Shown: positions 46,122 to 59,450 of the stretch, piece after piece
How positions within the stretch are numbered: position 1 is the first letter of the stretch
How the letters are laid out: each line of letters begins with the position of its first letter
The notes under the pieces: generated by a model
The model's input: only the letters and a program-made list of their open reading frames with translations
What the model was told of the DNA's origin: nothing
The model's database searches: none
NCBI GenBank assembly: GCA_902728285.1
Contig: CACVBU010000292.1
Coordinates: forward strand, 253,434 to 317,433
DNA: 64,000 bases
Source of the DNA: Clytia hemisphaerica
Lineage: Eukaryota > Cnidaria > Hydrozoa > Leptothecata > Clytiidae
Direction: 5' to 3'
Made by a program: the position numbers and the translations under genes

Positions 46122-49100
46122 TTAAGAAGAGGAGATAATTTCCCTCTCTAACATACCGACAACGGCAGTGCTGGGCTGATATACTTCAGCCAACATATTG
46201 TGTTTCGGCAAAGCGATGAGGGCGTCCAAGCCGTTACCCAACCTCATCACGACGTCTACAGAAATTTGGTCTGAAGGAGCATAAACGTATCCCTCATTTG
46301 GGGTATCTTTGGCCAACCACCTACCATCCAGGATATTGGCTGACAAATCGATTTGAGTGATCATAAAAAGCCAGAACATATCTTCTCCTGACGCATAACA
46401 AGGGACGACCTCTGCTGCTTTCAATTCAGCAATGCCTATAAAAGCAAATAAGCTACTTAAATAACTGAACACAAAAGGTAAGCCTAATCAAGAACAATAA
46501 TCTGAAAAGTTATCCACTTCTATTACCAAACTAATAAAGCATGCAAAATCATTGCAAATATCATTGCAAGATGGTTAATAATGATATGAAACAAACTCTC
46601 ACGTTTCATTTCAAATGAGTTCACTAAAAAGGATAAGAGAAGGTAACAATATAGAAATATATTTAAATAAAATCACTGTCCTTGCAATAGTCCTTGCAAT
46701 AGAGAACTCGATCACAAGAAAATGAAATAATAAACTTCAATTGCTATATTTCAAGCAACGGTAAGACTTTTTCAAGAAAAGTCCCAGTATCGCCACTCGA
46801 AACAACAAGTTACTTCGGGGCAACAATTTCAAAAGCATAAACAGACAAAACCCTTAAATTTCCATCATGAATTAAGAACGAAATGAAACCCATACAGGGG
46901 GAGTCAAGCAGTTACTTCACAACACTGATTTTTTATAATTACTTAGTACACAGTACAAAGTCTAACTGATTTTTTGAGGTCAAATTTCAATACACCACTC
47001 CCAAAATAACCCAAAATGGCATTACTGACCAACCAATTTTTTTTGCAAAAGATGTTTGACTTTTGCCAGTTAGTACACAACATTTGTTGTTAATCGCCAA
47101 GCGTACCACCTGTTTTTGCACTTAGTACACTGGGTGTACTAACTAATACTAGTACTACCTGCACTTTTTCAATTTTGAAAATGGACCACTACCGTACTAA
47201 GTGTCATGGGTGTCATGTACTAACTGTTTGACCCCCTGACCCATAAAGAGTTCGTGAAACAAAAGCAGAAAAATTATTATCAAACCATAGTATTTTCCTT
47301 GTACCTAAAGCCACATTAAACATTGCCAATTAAAGAACGTAAAATGGGCTTTTCCAGAAAAGAATCGTGCACCCCCTGTTGAGGAGGTCCATTTCCGTTC
47401 CAAGGGGGTAAGGTTTGAAATGCAGTGGAATTCCATAAGGGTAGACGAAAATCCGTCAAAAATAAGCGGAATTCCAAGGGGGTAATGATTGAAAATTTGT
47501 AAAAATTCCAGAGGGGTATGGTCCTAAAATTGCCTGGAATTCCAAGGGGGTAGGTCACAAAAGGTTGGACCTCCTCAACAGGGGGTGCACGGTTTTTTTC
47601 TGGAAAAGCCCAATCTGACACAAAAATAAAGTTATTATATTTATACCTTTTTGAACTCGAACATTGACATTTGTATTTTGAGGTTCTTCCAGGACGTTTT
47701 TTTGACGTAGGACATTTCTTTCTAAAAAAGAGACAGGAGGTTCAACCTAATAATTGATATACAGTGGGTGTGTCGAGGTGATCGAGTATCAAATAGTATT
47801 ATAAAGCTTTTTAGTAACATCCTGTCTCAAACTTTAAATTTGATCAGTTAGTACACTCATAGCCGATATCATCTGCTTGACTCCTCCCCAAACTCCCCAG
47901 CTCAGTCTCATCTACTCCTGCTATTTCGGTATTACTTCATATAGGCTCTAAAACACCGTGTAGGCCAGCTTTAGCAATTGCTTACGAAATTGTTCTGAAC
48001 TGTTTTTATAACGTGTCAATATCAATGTGCTTGCATGACAAAAGTTTTTCTTTAGCACTCTAGGTGTTTTAAACGTACGGGTGAACTCTTGGTCATTAAG
48101 CTTGGATGTGCCATCATTCGTTTCATTTTGGTCCAAAACTGGAATAAAACAAAGAACATTCCAAAACAATAATTCCTAGAGATTCTATGAAAAATATAAA
48201 AATATTTTTCAAGTCCGAAGTGTTTGAGAAAAATATTATTATCTCGTAATAGTAAATCTTGATATTATTTACCCTGAACGTATTAAAATAAAAGAAAGAG
48301 TTTGTACTCACCTTTTTGAGTCGGTTCAACTTTGTCATTGGATGAACAAGCTGCATTGTCTGCCACTTGAGGAGGCTTTGTGCCTTAAATAAAAACGTAA
48401 GATAAAAAATATAGACGTCCTAAAGAAAGTAAAATCTTAAAATTCTGACCCTAAAATAAAAACCCAGGATTTTAACCTTTTTAACCCAAAATCTTAAAAT
48501 TCTAATTTTTCTTCCTTCAGCTTGGGCGTTTCTTCATTTGTGATAGTTTAAAAAATATATTTATTGGTAAATCAACCAAACTATCTGCTTTTCAATTACT
48601 TACAACGTCTGAAGTGTTGTTCAAATATATTGGTAAGCAAATGCCCTGCAGACTTTTCTTTCCTTCGCTCCGTCAGAAGATTTTCTGCCAAACCAGGCGT
48701 GCCAAAATGCGCAAAACGGATGGAATTATCTACGTTGCGCTTCCCTGCTAAAATGAGGATGTCTAGCTTATGGTCACGCTTTAAGGTTTTGGCCTAAAGA
48801 AGAAATAAAAGACATAAAAAAATAAAGTCAATCAATCTTAAATACGGGCTAAACTTTAATGTTTTGACCGATTGATACTAGTGAAGAAAATACCTCCAAT
48901 ACGTTGAAAACAACTAGAGATTGGCATAAGAACCTCTGCCGAATCCATTTTGGCTGAGCAACAATTTTTACAGATAGAGGGAGAGGGAGATAGATAGAAA
49001 AATTGATTTCATTAAAATCAAACCTATGAATATCACAACAAAGTTCTTACTGCTGTTTCCAAGTTCAAATCTCAGTTATAACTGTATTGTAGCTTGGCAT

Positions 49101-51628
49101 CTTCTCATCTGATGTCTTTCTTTTCTTTGGAAAAGGATGTCCACAACCATCACATTTCGATTTGGCGTTTGCTGACTTGGCACCACATTCTTTGCATAAC
49201 TAAAAAATCAAATTGTTATTGCCATTTTCGCTTCTGGTGCCTAGAATTTGGGCTCAAGTCGCACAAATAAAGTCAACCCCTAACATTTTGAATTATCTCC
49301 CTTTAATCGTCTCAAATTTCAAGGGATTTTCTAACAGGGTACAATTTTCAGCCAATATTTCCAGTGGGAAGGGAGCTTCACTGGGTCTGTGATACGGGAT
49401 GTATCTTAGTTTTGCTATATTTTTCATGGTCAAGCCTTATTCTGATTTGTCTTTTGTGTTTTTCAAAAGTCGAACAATGATACTTTACCCTGGAGATAAC
49501 TTAGACGTAAACAATTTGGGATTGAAGTCCCAATTTTTCCACCGAGGAAGTACCCATTAAAACTCCGGGACCGTAAGGGTTTTCAAAAACAAACTACTAT
49601 TCAGTGAAATATGTTGAGACAAGAAACATGATTAATTAATACTTTGTTTAGATGTATAGAAAAGCAGCCCTGATTCTGTCGAAAATATTTTTTAATGGAA
49701 ACCTTGTTCTCTTTGGGACTTTTTGGGATGTAGCCTCTCCCTCTTCCTAAAATTATTAAGCTGCTGCTCTGGAAATTCAGTCAGTATGGGTGTGTTTCGA
49801 CTGAGACTGAACGTCATTGGCAGATCCTGTCTCTTGAATCTCTCTCTTGAGAACTTGTTTGTGTGTATAAGTCAATAAGAATACAAAAATCACTTTTTAG
49901 AATTAGTGGGGACTTATGCAGTAGTTACATCGATGAAAAAAAAGTTACCTTTTTTGGTCCATTTCCTTTACCAGTTTTGTAGACGAAATGGTCGGTTCTC
50001 CTAGTCTTTTTTGTTGACACTTGAGAATCTATGGAACAAATTGATACTTGAATAGAAACAGAAAGACTGATTAGTATTTTTCACACACACACGCAAAGTG
50101 TTATAGAAAAACCACCCACTTTGGTTTCCACATCATTTATTTCAAACATTCTATTCAAATGTCTTCAAATTCTATTCAAATGATTCAAATGTCTTTACAA
50201 CTATGGCAAAGACAAAAGAGATACTGATTTCTAATTTCTAGAGTGTTGAAAATAAGAAAAATAACATTACCAGTTCTTTTCTAATTGTATATAAGTTTGA
50301 AGGAATACAATATAAAAATCATTGTCGAATGTGCAGTCAGTCAAGTCATGTCCCAGTTATGTCAGTTCAAGGTCAATTGTCAATGTCAGTCATCATCTAA
50401 GATACAGTCATCATCTAAGATACTTTTGCAAACATAATTATGCTTTTAAGTTGGAATTATCTGTCGCAGAAACCAGTCTATAAAATTTGAAAATTAAAGA
50501 AAATGCACATGTTAAAAACTTTACAACAGAAAAAATGAGAAAACAATGAGAAAAAATTAGTATAAAATATGAAAGGAAAAATTTTAAATATTTTAAATCC
50601 AGATAATGAACAAATAACAGTAGCATAACTAAGTTAAAAAAATATAGTACATACTGTGTTGTACAGCATTTGGAAATAAAAAATTTACCATTTTCTTTTG
50701 TCCCTTCAGCAGTGTCATTTTGTGCATGATGTTCTTCTTCGTTTTGATGCATCTTACACTTAAAATATCTTTCTCTTTGAAATTTGCTGAAACACAAACA
50801 AATGTATAATATAGATACATAAAAAGTTTTCAAGCACCGATTATATTAGCCAATTTTCAAAAATTTATTACTAATAATAATAATATTCCTCCCAAAAGGA
50901 TTTAAAGGTCTTTAATTATCAAAGGGCAGAGAAATAGTTTCACCATTCCCAATGCAAGTGTATCGAAATATGCCATTTTTTTTAAGAATGTGAAAGGTAA
51001 AATTATTATTTAAAATTATGAATAATAATAAAGAAAATCAAGTCATAAATACCATAGGAAACAATAGAAAATGATTTGCTTATTTACATTGAATGCTTAA
51101 AGAGCAGACAAATATCTATCATCCCATCAACCGGGCGATATCAATTGAACTGTTAGATTACCGAACCAAATCGAACAGTCATCGAACCAAGAAATTCCGG
51201 CAAGGTTCGATTAGTTCGATTGATGTTTGATTTACGTTTTTCGTTTACAAATCATTCTCGGAGCACATGAACAACTCTTTTCTGCTAATCCAATGATTAT
51301 AAGGGAACCATTTGAGCTACAAAAACATTGATTGAACTTGATCGGACTGCGATAAAAGATATACTTCAAATAAAATACTCTTTTCGCTGGAGGATGAGCA
51401 GAAGCCTATTAATTCACTTTTTTAAAATTCTGATAGTGCTTAAGGAAGAAAATTGTTTCTATGTCTATCAGTAAAGTCAAAAAGTTGTGCAAGTAGCTCT
51501 GGGTACGAGATTGTATAGGACGAAGATCCCACCGGGACAATAAATGTAACATATTAGGTTACTTACCAATAAACGTATAAGAAAAGCGATAAAGCTCCAA
51601 AGAGGACTGCGTTCTGTATCCTCTTCAT
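46122..51628 (-). CDS. ten-exon gene of unknown function with zinc-ribbon motif
   Basis: Exons: 51628-51567, 50786-50689, 50028-49949, 49199-49083, 48953-48894, 48793-48604, 48383-48312, 48138-47986, 47721-47647 and 46435-46122. Total 1221 nt (406 aa), all phases consistent. The first 20 residues after MKRIQNA are hydrophobic, like a signal peptide or membrane anchor. This start is less certain than the later exons. A Cys pair motif LCKECGAK...CDGCGHPFPKKRK looks like a small zinc ribbon next to a basic tract. After it comes DHKLDILILAGKRN, IRFAHFGTPGLAENL and a C-terminal part with VVPCYASGEDMFWLFMITQI, ILDGRWLAKD and GLDALIALPKHNMLAEVY. I do not recognise the family. The hydrophobic N-terminus and the basic zinc motif point to different locations, so the first exon may be wrong. 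The intron at 46436-47646 carries a MITE (47345-47612). Confidence 0.6.
47345..47612. repeat. TGGGCTTTTCCAG-ended MITE
   Basis: The ends TGGGCTTTTCCAG and CTGGAAAAGCCCA are inverse. The arms continue with GTGCACCCCCTGTTGAGGAG and its inverse. The interior repeats GGAATTCCAAGGGGGTA several times. It is probably a cousin of the GGGCCATTCCAGAA family at 5-6.7 kb. Confidence 0.85.
49260..49455. repeat. partial copy of the ACACCC..TCTGT-ended MITE
   Basis: CCAGTGGGAAGGGAGCTTCA and CACTGGGTCTGTGATACGGG resemble the right half of the element at 60132-60439. The left end is not recognisable. Confidence 0.5.
51128..51242. repeat. isolated AATCGAA-word element
   Basis: AAATCGAACAGTCATCGAAC faces GGTTCGATTAGTTCGATTGA around a short centre. 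It is diverged and lies in the first intron of the 46.1-51.6 kb gene. Confidence 0.6.
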
Positions 51629-51973
51629 TATTTCTGTATTTATTATAGGAGTGCAACTTTTCAAATTGTTTTATAAAGCGGTTTAAACGAAACATGCTTC
51701 GACATATACCATATGGTTGTACAAAGCAATTTTAATCAATTTCTTGGCTCTGATTTTTTTGAAATTTTGAAGACCAACCACTACTGCTACTACTGTTTTT
51801 AAATTCATAATTTACAAGTTTTTTTTCACTATAAATTTGAATTGAAGATTTAGTCTCTTCATTTTTCCATCATAATTTCCACTGTATCAAAACTTTAGAT
51901 TCGAAAATCTCAAAATTTACAAAAATCTTAATAACTTTTGAGGGAATAAAGACCTAATTGTGAGCTTTTGCAG

Positions 51974-52144
51974 GATTGGAGTTCATTTATTTCCACTTCA
52001 AAAAGTTTGCGCGAAAACGAGGCTGTATTTATCAAGGGTGTAACAAATGATGGAAATACCATCGAAATTGACCGTCCGTTAGCTTTCAAACATATCGCTT
52101 TGACACAGACAATTTCCGGACGGACTATTGAAACTGCTGCTGAG
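51974..52144 (+). CDS. single exon resembling fibrocystin/PKHD1L1-type extracellular protein
   Basis: This 57-codon exon lies between a TTTGCAG acceptor and a GAG|GTTTGG donor, phase 0 at both ends. It reads DWSSFISTSKSLRENEAVFI, with GNTIEIDRPLAFKHIAL and ending ETAAE. In G8/PbH1 proteins such as fibrocystin-L and the CEMIP group, a segment with a STxxxxxxNE start, a TIxxDxPLxxxH strand and an AEVGLLTRN end has this order. No neighbouring exon of such a gene was recognised, so this may be an isolated exon, a fragment, or part of a gene with long introns. Function in this context is unknown. Confidence 0.45.
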
Positions 52145-54899
52145 GTTTGGTTCTTTTCCTTCTTTTTTTACGGTGGAGTAGATCTGGAATGGACGACGTG
52201 TTGAATTTTTTTAGAATTAAGTGTGAGGTTCAATTGGTGCTTTAAAAAACGAACAAATGAACTTAATGAACGAAAATCTTTATACCTCCAATATTTAAAA
52301 CATCTGAGGAATGAATTATCAAACATTCAACCTTCAACCTCTTTATAAAAACCTAGTTGCTAGCAACCCCCTAGCAACATGCATGAAAGACCAAGACAGC
52401 ACTGCAAATCAATTTGGAAGAATATACTGGCACATATGGTAAATTTCCAAAGCGAAAAAAGGACTTGCAAACATAGTTATGATGGCTAACAATTATACCA
52501 ACATCACTCCTCTTCACAAGCACTGTTTTCTAATACAAACGGAAAAATTACGCGGAAGAAGCGCTAACCAGATACAGAGACATCAGCGCTGCTGGTTTTA
52601 ACGGTAGTTCATTTATGGCTTTCGTATGTCGTAAGTTGCAATGTCTCTTTAGATAGATTGTTGTGATATTTCTGATCAGAGGTAGACGATGGTCAGGGGT
52701 AGCAAGTCATTTAGTCGACGCAAAACACTTTAATCTTTGGATAATTTTTTAGCGCTCATTTACGATAATATGTGTCTGATATGAAACGGGAACACTTATG
52801 TAAAAATAAAACCTTTAAAGGAGAAGACTCTGGTTAAATGTGAGACTCATGAAATTAAAACACCGGTTTTTGCGTCTAAAAGAGTATGTGTTTATGAAAG
52901 ATGTTTAGACATTGAAGTTGAGATTTTCGTGAATTCTATGATGTTAGGATTGGTCACTTGCCAATTGTAATGTAGCAATTGTAATTGTAAATTGAGTTAT
53001 GCAACTTTTCGAATTTTTCCACGTGACTTTCATCCAAGATTTCGTCCAACAAAGAATTTGAAATGTTGGATCAAATGTTGGATGTATTTGCGCATGTCTT
53101 TAAACATAGGCTGAGGACCTAATGCAATCTGGAGTATTAGACATTCAGGTAGAGGGTTATGATCTCATCATAGTATAGATTTAGATTTTATAAATATTTA
53201 TCTCTTCAGAAGGATGATTATGTATATATCTAGAAGATAAGCTGATTCTGTATGATGTCACTTTTGTCTCCCACCTTGAAGTAACCAGTATGGCAACCGA
53301 CAGTAACAGAAATTATCCATAAAAAAGAATGAGTCTAATGCCTAGTAACCAGAAATAAAATCTTACTTTTTCAATTATCTTGGATAGAGTTTGCAGACCA
53401 ATATTTCTTTGTTGAAGGAAATTGCTTCGAATCATCTGGAAAAGATTTTTTTTAAATGAGGACTGTATTTTGACAATTCATATGTCAGGCATACAAATGC
53501 TATTGTATGATTTAGAATTAGAGAATCAAAGTTGAGACAGCTAGGCCTACAAGACCTCTTGACGAAGATAAAGAAACAAGCTGGCTAGAACCTCTCTTTT
53601 TTCTCTTTTTTTTGCCATAAGAACATGCTGACATTCAGTCGACAAAACATTGCTAAAAATACAAACAAAAGATGTAAAGTAAAATACTTTGTTATGTGGC
53701 CTTTATGAAGTCTAACTAATTAATTTTCTGCATATCGTGAGGGTCCAACAGAGACCCATCCCTCAGACCCCCAAGAACTAAATAATCCTGCCCTTCAGTG
53801 GACAAACACAGTTTTGTATGTGAAAAAGAATTATCAGCTTTTCAATTCACAAATATATTTGTATTGAGCAAGGTGAAAGATTTTCCACTTTAGAACCACT
53901 ATCATCGGTTATATACCATACATATTGAAAAGTAATTCCATTGTGCAAGAGTTTCATAAATTATTTTCCATTGAAGTCCCTGGTTTTAAAGGCATCAAAG
54001 ACAGTAGGTTTTGTGTTCAGTTTAAAAGCCTTAACTTCACCACATTGGCAGGCTTACCAGCATACACCTAAATGCTGAATGTGTATTATGGAAAAATGAT
54101 TGAATGTTAAAAACAACATTTGTTCAGATAGTTTGAGGCACAGGGGAAAGACATTAGCCATGGTTCATATAAATTACAGACCAGTCAGAAAAAATAGCTC
54201 AAAAAGATATTATGTAAATATGGATTTCATAACAAAATACAAGGAATGTACCTTGAATGTACACCAATTTAAAGCAATATATATTTTTTATGCTCGATAG
54301 GATGCTGACGACGCGCAAATGATACAGATGGACACGTTTTGGAAACTTTGAATGCCCCAAGAGAGCTGTTTTAGAGATTTGAAGAAATTATGTAATTATA
54401 TATAATGTGTAATTTAAAAAAAGAGAGCTATAGGTCTATAGTAGACATGGTGCAGAAAGTAAACCTACATGGTAAGCATATGGTCAGATTCTAACCTTTA
54501 AAATAGTTGTATGTGGATGAAAGACCCTTAGAGTGATGTTTTTTACAAAATCCTGGTTAAAGGAGTTTGTTTAAATTCATTCAATTTTACATGTATCGTT
54601 CAATTTTTATATGTGCTTTGCCATGCAGTGATGTGGAGTGGTAACATAATGTTTTTGTGAGTGATTGAATTTATAAATGGTATCTTTTTTAAGAAAGGGT
54701 CTTCTATTTCTTCCATGATTCTGAGTGAAAGTATAAAATTAAAACAAATGTTTAGAAATTTGAACTCTCAGATGTTTGTATTCAAGATCATGTATACCAG
54801 TAATGCACAAAATAATTGAAAATGCATGCAAAGTTGGATGAATGTAAATAAACATTTTGCAGGTCTCTAAAATATACATAATTTATTTTATTGACAATA
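52145..54899. other. long stretch without a supported gene
   Basis: No exon could be supported. One palindromic GTTGCTAGCAAC at about 52360 matches the RFX X-box pattern. The ORF at 54100-54300 has no recognisable content. Confidence 0.35.
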
Positions 54900-57800
54900 A
54901 GTGAAAAACACTCTAATGTTGGGTAAATCGTTGAAAGAACTGGAAAGAAATATTTTTTATATCGTTTTACATGCACCTTTAACTTTAAACCGTGAAAGAT
55001 TAAAACTTCTCAATTCTGAGACCACGCAATCTGGAAAATGTAAAAGCTCAGAAACTAACCAATTAGCGTTCAATTTGAAGCACCTAATTTTGTGTTATTG
55101 TATGCTGTTCAAAACATTCAAAATGGTATACAAGAGCTGTGTAAGAAAAACAGCTGCCAGCTTTATGTTAGGTATACTAAATGCCATAACGTCAAACATG
55201 AACAACCAATGGGGAGAGAATTTAAGTCGCCACACTCCACTCCAGAATATAAGACATACCCACTGGTCAAAAAATTTTTTTGATTTTTGTATTTAAGAAT
55301 TGTTGGAACTTATATACTTGGTTTAAGTCACTATCAAAGCATTCCACGATTTCTATTTTCATAAATATGACAAAAAATTTATTTTTATGGAAAAATTTCA
55401 GATATTTTTCCAAACACAATTCAATTTTTCTTTGAATAATTTCAAATTTTTGACAAAAATTTAAGGAAATTTTTCAAAAAAGTGAAAAAATGTGCACTTA
55501 CTCCACTTTGGAGTAACTGTTTTAAAATTTTTCAATTGTTACACCACCACATACTAAGTGTCATAGTGTTCACATAGTATAACTGTATGACCCCCCTGGT
55601 TCCAAAGTGAATTTAAATAAACTCAAAATCAAAAACAATTAAAGCTACAGTTCACCTAATATTTCAATTTTTACTATCGCCAACCTGAATGAAAGTAAAC
55701 TTGAGGTTTCAAATCTTTGGGTTTAAATTAATATGTTTCTGGCTGCCCCTTGAAATAATACAGTCATATTGAATAATACAGAAAGTAAAAAATTGTTTAA
55801 AGTTTCCTGTATGAACCTCTGGACCAGACTCAAAATTTTAGAAAAAATTTCTTACCTCCAGATATTATACAAAATTTCTAAAATTTCTGAGTCTAGTACT
55901 ATTTGAATGACAGTCTATGAGTGAACCCTTATTAACAGACTCAAAAAACTCTGGAAACCCGGATAGACACATATATACACTTAAAACCTCTTAACAAACT
56001 CTAAAAACTATATACTAAAAACTATACATCAAAACATCAGCCACAGTTCAGTGAAGTCAAGTTTGAAGATATTCTTTATTAGAAAAACAGTTAAAAGCAG
56101 TCAAAACGCAATTTACCTTACCTCCTGAGTTTGTCTTTGTTATGCTAAAATATAACAAACCTTTGTCATGCTGTCTAATTACAAAAACCTCCAATCACTA
56201 CTTCTCCGCCATCTTGTTTCACTTTGAATGCCGTGTTTTAAAATTCCTTAGCTACATTATATGTAGGGAAAAGGTTTTCTCCAGGTTTTTTCAATCCCGG
56301 GATTAAACTATGAGGGCGGTTCCACCCGCTTATTTTTCTTTCGGCATTGAGCGCCCCGGGGATACTTAACAATAAAAGAGATTTTAAGATTAATGTTGAA
56401 AAGCATATTTTTTCGATAAATTTAGGCGATACTCAACAAAAAATATGGTGGTTTTAAACAAATCTTTGACAAATTGGCGTTTCTTTCTGTTCTAATATAT
56501 GCAAATCACGTCGAAAAAAGAATATATTTCCGCCTTTACTTTCACTTTCGCTTTTGTGTAACGCGATTCCAATTGGATGAATACCACTCGCTAACAAATT
56601 CTGATTGACTGTAAGTCTTTAGCTTCGGGATTCTGGTTGGATCATTTCCCGCATCACGGTTGAATTTTGATTGGTTGAAAGTTTCTGAGTGTGAATTCTG
56701 ATTGGATGAATACCTGAAAAGTAAACAATAGTATAGCATGTTTAAGTATTTTGCTTATCAAAACCTAAAGATTTTCAGGGGGTTTTATTTACTTTGCATG
56801 ACGATAATTAAGCCTACAAAACACCGAGAAAAAAACCCAACATAGAACAGGTGTATTTTGTAATGTAGCTAGAATATGATAGCTTGAATCTTTTTGAAAT
56901 TCTATGTCAGGATTTTTTCTCAATATCCGGTAACTATGCCCGGGGTACCCGTTGCTAAGACCTTATGTTAAAAACGAAAGCGATTAAGGCAAAAAGTAGC
57001 GATTTTCGTATACCTCAAATATTCATACTTGATTGTACTGCAGTTGCAAAAGCTCTAAGCCATCAGTCATTTTGTTTACAAATGGGCCTGTGTTTTGCTT
57101 CAATGCAATGTCAGCTTTTTTCATACACCCAGATACGTACCATAAAATATGCGCGCATAAGAAAAATATCTAAATACGAAAAGCACTCGAAAATTCTGAT
57201 AAATGACTGGGCGCGAATCTACCAAATAGATGCGTTAACATATGCAGGAAGAAATTTTCCCTGCAGACGAGTTAGTTGGACCAGAGACATGATTATAAAA
57301 ATTTATAGCTATATATACTGTGAAATAGTTTACAGTCGGTCTAGCAGTCTGGGAAGTCCTTCTAATCTGTCTAATTGCACGCTTAAATTCCAAGATTTAA
57401 ACACGTAATTGTATGGCTATCATCAAATTATAAGATTTTTAAGAGTGCTTTTACCTATCAACCACAACCTTCACCTTCAAATCAAAATCATCAAAACAAA
57501 TATTTTAATCATTGCTTTGATTGAGGTATATACACCATTTCACAAGATATTAGAAAAGAAATTAAAGCACTACTGTAGCACTTTTCGTTCACGTGAATTC
57601 AAAACGGACGATTTTCTACGAGTTTTCCAGGAAGAAAATCTGGGATGCTTGGTCAATTTTACGCAAAATTTTACGTAAATTTTGATTCAAAAATCAGTTT
57701 TTGTCCGTTTGACAACAGTTCCATCCGTTTTCAGAAAAAATTAACCCCACTATTTTACTCAAGTTTCTTCAAGCAGGGCTGGAAATAAAGCGTGCAATTG

Positions 57801-58785
57801 CACCTGGGCGTTCTCGGGCAAACTATGATAAGCGCGCATTTACAAGTTTATGCCTGTAGGGTGCCCGTTTCGTTATTATTAAGCGTCCAATTAGAAGGGT
57901 TTCCCAGACTGTCTGGATATCCAGGCAGGCTAGGAATGAAAAGGGTTCAAATTAAATATCATAGTGAAGAGCTTAAGAGCCCTTAGATAGAAATGATTGA
58001 AAAATAGCAGCGGACATTTGTCTGACCCAACTTTTGCAAGTTGCTCACTTTGTCTTCGTCTTCCTTGACTGACTGACTTTGATCGATTTGAATTGACTTG
58101 ATGTCTCATTGTTATTTAAAAATCATACTTATAGTTTTCAAGGTAAAGCAATAACAACTGGGCTGATTTCATTGTTGCCCAGCCCAATTAAAATTGTTAT
58201 TTCAAGTTTTTAAATCAAATCCCTGGGGCCCCTGAAACAAAACTATCACCCTTCTGCTTTGTTTTCATATTCAATATAATTGATACATGATAAATAAAAA
58301 AAACTGAGATAGGTAGACCAAAGATAACATATTTTTAAATGCATTGCTTAGTAAACTCACATGATCCAAAAATTATCTGGCTGAATTATAATCATCATGA
58401 CGTAAACAGTAAAACGTTCTATCTCTGTCAGTCTGTCTGTCTGGTTGCCATTTTGAGTTTTCCGTTTTGAGATGAAAGTGTGGGCTGCGTGCGGGATCAT
58501 CGGCTAATTTGTTTTGAATCACAGGCTAGATTCAAAATAACCTTGGCCGAAATAGTTTTAACCATTAAGATTAATTTTGCGTGTAATGAAAATATTGATG
58601 TACATTAATATCGTACCATAAGAACAATTAAGGATCTACTTTAATATTACCCTTGCGTATATGTTGCAATTTTTAGTTCTTGAACACATCGCCTGGAATT
58701 CGGATTTTCTAAATAGTTCTTTAGAAAATCAGTAACGAATTCATTCAGTATCTAACGTATAAATATCTGTGTTTCATACTTTATT
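54900..58785. other. stretch with open frames but no recognisable gene
   Basis: Frames at 54901-55296 and 56965-57408 are open for 131 and 147 codons but show no family motif, no exon phase partner and ordinary AT-rich composition. ATTGG-type words cluster at 56565-56715, where ATTGGATGAATACC occurs twice. Confidence 0.3.
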
Positions 58786-59450
58786 TAGTAACACGAAAAT
58801 CAACGTCAAAAGAGAAAAGACAATCCAAGAAGAAGAAGAATGATATTTCCGTAACTGGTAACTCATATTTTCTATAAAATGTTAAACTTGACAAGAATCT
58901 CTGGATTCTTACTATTCTAAAGGGTGAATCATAAATAATTATTTTCATTGCTGGGGTATTTTTACGTAATAGGCAAACGATTACTCATTTTTAGCAGAAG
59001 CACAAGGGATTGTACATTCCCTTTATGGTTATTTTATGGTTAAACTGAAAATTTTGTCTTACAGTACTTAACTCTTTGTGTGTGCTGTCTTTTTGGATGT
59101 TCATCAGACAAAATCAGGGTCGAGAGAAAATTATCTGGATACATATTATGCAAAATCACCACTTAAGTGAAGACAATAAGGGACTTCTATCATTTAAAAG
59201 TCATTAAAATGTCTTTATTCCAGCTTTGTATTTGTCTTTTTCAGAAAACTAGATTTTAAAAAGTCAACCCTATTATTGTTAGTTGAACACATTTTATAAA
59301 ATTCTTTCGAAAATCAGTAGCTTATCCTTGGAGTAATCAACGTATAAGTATAATTGTGTTTATTACTTCATTTAGGAAAACGCAAATTCACGTCCAAATA
59401 TGATAGACTGCCCAAATATAAGAACGTTGTTACTTCCCTAACTGGTAAGC
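58680..59450 (+). repeat. tandem duplication of an exon and its flanking introns (about 587 bp)
   Basis: Exons 58789-58857 and 59376-59444 are both 69 nt, both phase 1-1, and both end in ACTG|GTAA. The upstream introns share GAACACAT, GAAAATCAGTA and TGTGTTT. The downstream introns share TTTTACGTAATAGG(C/T)AAACGA. The start-to-start distance is 587 bp. Confidence 0.8.

Noticed and set aside
56965..57408. 147-codon open frame
   Set aside because: No motif, no splice context and AT-rich codon use like the surrounding non-coding DNA.
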